NCBI GenBank assembly: GCA_030840415.1
Contig: JAVEEO010000252.1
Coordinates: 1 to 6,360 of the forward strand
Reading direction: 5' to 3'
Length of the DNA stretch: 6,360 nucleotides
From: Pseudonocardiales bacterium
GTDB taxonomy: Bacteria; Actinomycetota; Actinomycetes; Mycobacteriales; Jatrophihabitantaceae
Below the pieces are notes generated by a model. That model was not told where the DNA came from and ran no database searches. It saw nothing but the letters and a program-made list of their open reading frames with translations. The translations under genes were made by a program, and so were the position numbers. Positions 5,418-6,360 of this stretch are shown here, one piece after another. Within the stretch, counting starts at the first letter, position 1. Every line of letters starts with the position of its first letter.

Positions 5418-6360
5418 GCCCGTACCTCCCCAAACCTCGACACCACGGCGATCGCCTGATTGAGATTGAGCCGTGGATCACACAGTGACGTGTATCGATC
5501 GGCGGCGCCGACCGGATGGGAGTGCGGGGCTGCCGCACATTCGAGAACGTCGTCGGGCGTGGTCTCCAGGTGCAGGCCGCCGGCCCACACCCCCGCCTCG
5601 TCACAGCAGTCCCGGAACCGGGCGACCTCGGCCTGGACCGTGTCGAGGTACCGCACCTTCGAGCCGGTGACCGTCATCTCGGTGTTGCCGTGCATGGGAT
5701 CGCACAACCAGATCACCGGGTACCCGGCTGCGGCGACCGCCTGCATCAGCGCCGGCAGGTGGTCGGCGATGTGCGCCAGGCCCATCCGTGAGATGAGCGT
5801 GAGCCGGCCGGGCTCGCGGAAGGGGTCCAGCTTTCGGCACAGGGCCAGCAGCCTCTCCTGCGTCATGTCCGGACCAACCTTGCAGGCAACGGGATTCACC
5901 ACCGAGGCGAGCAGCCCCACGTGCGCCCCGTCGGGATCGTTCGTGCGGTTGCCGATCCACGGGATGTGCGTGCTGGACAGGAACGCTCCGAACTCGGAGT
6001 GGTGCCGGACCTGCGGAAGCTCGTAGTCGAGGATCAGTGCCTCGTGACTCATCCACACCCGTTCTTCGATATTGCCCGCGGGCATCTCGCGAAGTAATCC
6101 GCTGATCGAAGCTGCCGCACGGTAGCCGTTGGTCAATCGACGCGGATCGGGTACCCGGGCCTCAACCGTGGGCGCCGGATCGTTGACCAGGTGCCCGCGG
6201 TAGGTGGGCAGTTCCACATCCGCGTACGTCTCCGAAGCAGCAGATCGCGGCTTGGCGAACTGCCCTCCGAGACGCCCGATGCGCACCACCGGCACAGTGC
6301 TGCCGTGCTGCATGATGCCGGCAAGAGATCGCAACATGCCAACCTTGCGGTGAATGTGGA
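5414..6360 (-). CDS. Class II 3-deoxy-D-arabino-heptulosonate 7-phosphate (DAHP) synthase, PhzC/AroA_II type (partial, N-terminus missing)
   Basis: It condenses phosphoenolpyruvate and erythrose 4-phosphate, the first step of the shikimate pathway. A copy inside a cluster raises chorismate supply. The window holds the C-terminal 314 residues. The frame is open to the right edge, so the ATG at 6337 is internal rather than the start: residues before it (HIHRKVG) continue the fold, and the family needs an N-terminal part with a metal-binding Cys. Numbering from that Met: RIGRLGGQFAKPRS at 19-32, NGYRAA at 70-75, SHEALILDYE at 97-106, HVGLLASVVNPVACKVGP at 139-156, RMGLAHIADHLP at 184-195, DPMHGNTE at 213-220 (metal ligand H216), GLHLETTPDDV at 254-264 (E258) and SLCDPRLNLNQA at 284-295 (D287). 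Codon 81 is TTA (6095-6097). Feedback sensitivity cannot be judged, because the N-terminal region is outside the window. Confidence 0.94.
   Translation of the reverse strand, partial: HIHRKVGMLRSLAGIMQHGSTVPVVRIGRLGGQFAKPRSAASETYADVELPTYRGHLVNDPAPTVEARVPDPRRLTNGYRAAASISGLLREMPAGNIEERVWMSHEALILDYELPQVRHHSEFGAFLSSTHIPWIGNRTNDPDGAHVGLLASVVNPVACKVGPDMTQERLLALCRKLDPFREPGRLTLISRMGLAHIADHLPALMQAVAAAGYPVIWLCDPMHGNTEMTVTGSKVRYLDTVQAEVARFRDCCDEAGVWAGGLHLETTPDDVLECAAAPHSHPVGAADRYTSLCDPRLNLNQAIAVVSRFGEVRA
5425..5431 (-). promoter_or_regulatory. Strong ribosome binding site of the EntA-like dehydrogenase
   Basis: GGGGAGG on the minus strand, 7 bases before the GTG at 5417, within the final codons of the DAHP synthase gene. 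It fixes the GTG start, from which translation gives the SDR N-terminus with the cofactor loop at the normal distance. Confidence 0.7.

Noticed and set aside
1..6360. Phenazine biosynthesis cluster
   Set aside because: PhzC, PhzD and PhzE homologues are present, but no PhzF, PhzA/B or PhzG. An EntA-like dehydrogenase that would consume DHHA takes the place beside phzD. Genes outside the window could change this.

Overview
The window reads as part of a secondary-metabolite gene cluster from a high-GC actinomycete. Codon choice is strongly biased to G or C in third positions, starts include GTG, and one product carries a Tat export signal. No RNA gene, mobile element, repeat or CRISPR array was seen. 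All seven genes lie on the minus strand, so transcription runs from high to low coordinates. Both end genes are cut by the window.

In order of transcription (right to left) they are: a class II DAHP synthase (5414-6360, N-terminus outside the window); an EntA/DhbA-type short-chain dehydrogenase (4647-5417); a PhzD-type isochorismatase (3952-4650); a PhzE-type aminodeoxyisochorismate synthase with fused glutaminase (2045-3955); a salicylate-hydroxylase-like FAD monooxygenase (837-2048); a small cupin (328-840); and the first 94 codons of a Tat-exported FAD-linked oxidase of the berberine-bridge type (1-282, C-terminus outside). The first five junctions can all be read as 4-base stop/start overlaps (GTGA or ATGA). 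Only the last junction has a gap, of 45 bases, with no terminator-like hairpin. This looks like one tightly coupled operon whose promoter lies beyond the right edge.

Together the first four genes spell out a route from primary metabolism to 3-hydroxyanthranilate. DAHP synthase feeds the shikimate pathway. PhzE turns chorismate and glutamine into 2-amino-2-deoxyisochorismate (ADIC). PhzD removes pyruvate to give trans-2,3-dihydro-3-hydroxyanthranilate (DHHA). The dehydrogenase aromatises DHHA to 3-hydroxyanthranilate (3-HAA). The dehydrogenase replaces PhzF, which would send DHHA towards phenazines; no PhzF, PhzA/B or PhzG is present here. Chorismate-derived 3-HAA is known as a building block of benzoxazoles (nataxazole, caboxamycin, A33853), limazepine-type pyrrolobenzodiazepines, diazepinomicin and paulomycin.

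The last three genes (flavin hydroxylase, metal-binding cupin, exported flavin oxidase) look like oxidative tailoring of 3-HAA or of a product built from it. Their substrates cannot be read from sequence. The final product is unknown because assembly genes (NRPS, PKS, amide synthetase, glycosyltransferase) are not in the window. Two in-frame TTA codons, one in the DAHP synthase and one at codon 9 of phzE, hint at bldA-type developmental control if the host is a Streptomyces relative.
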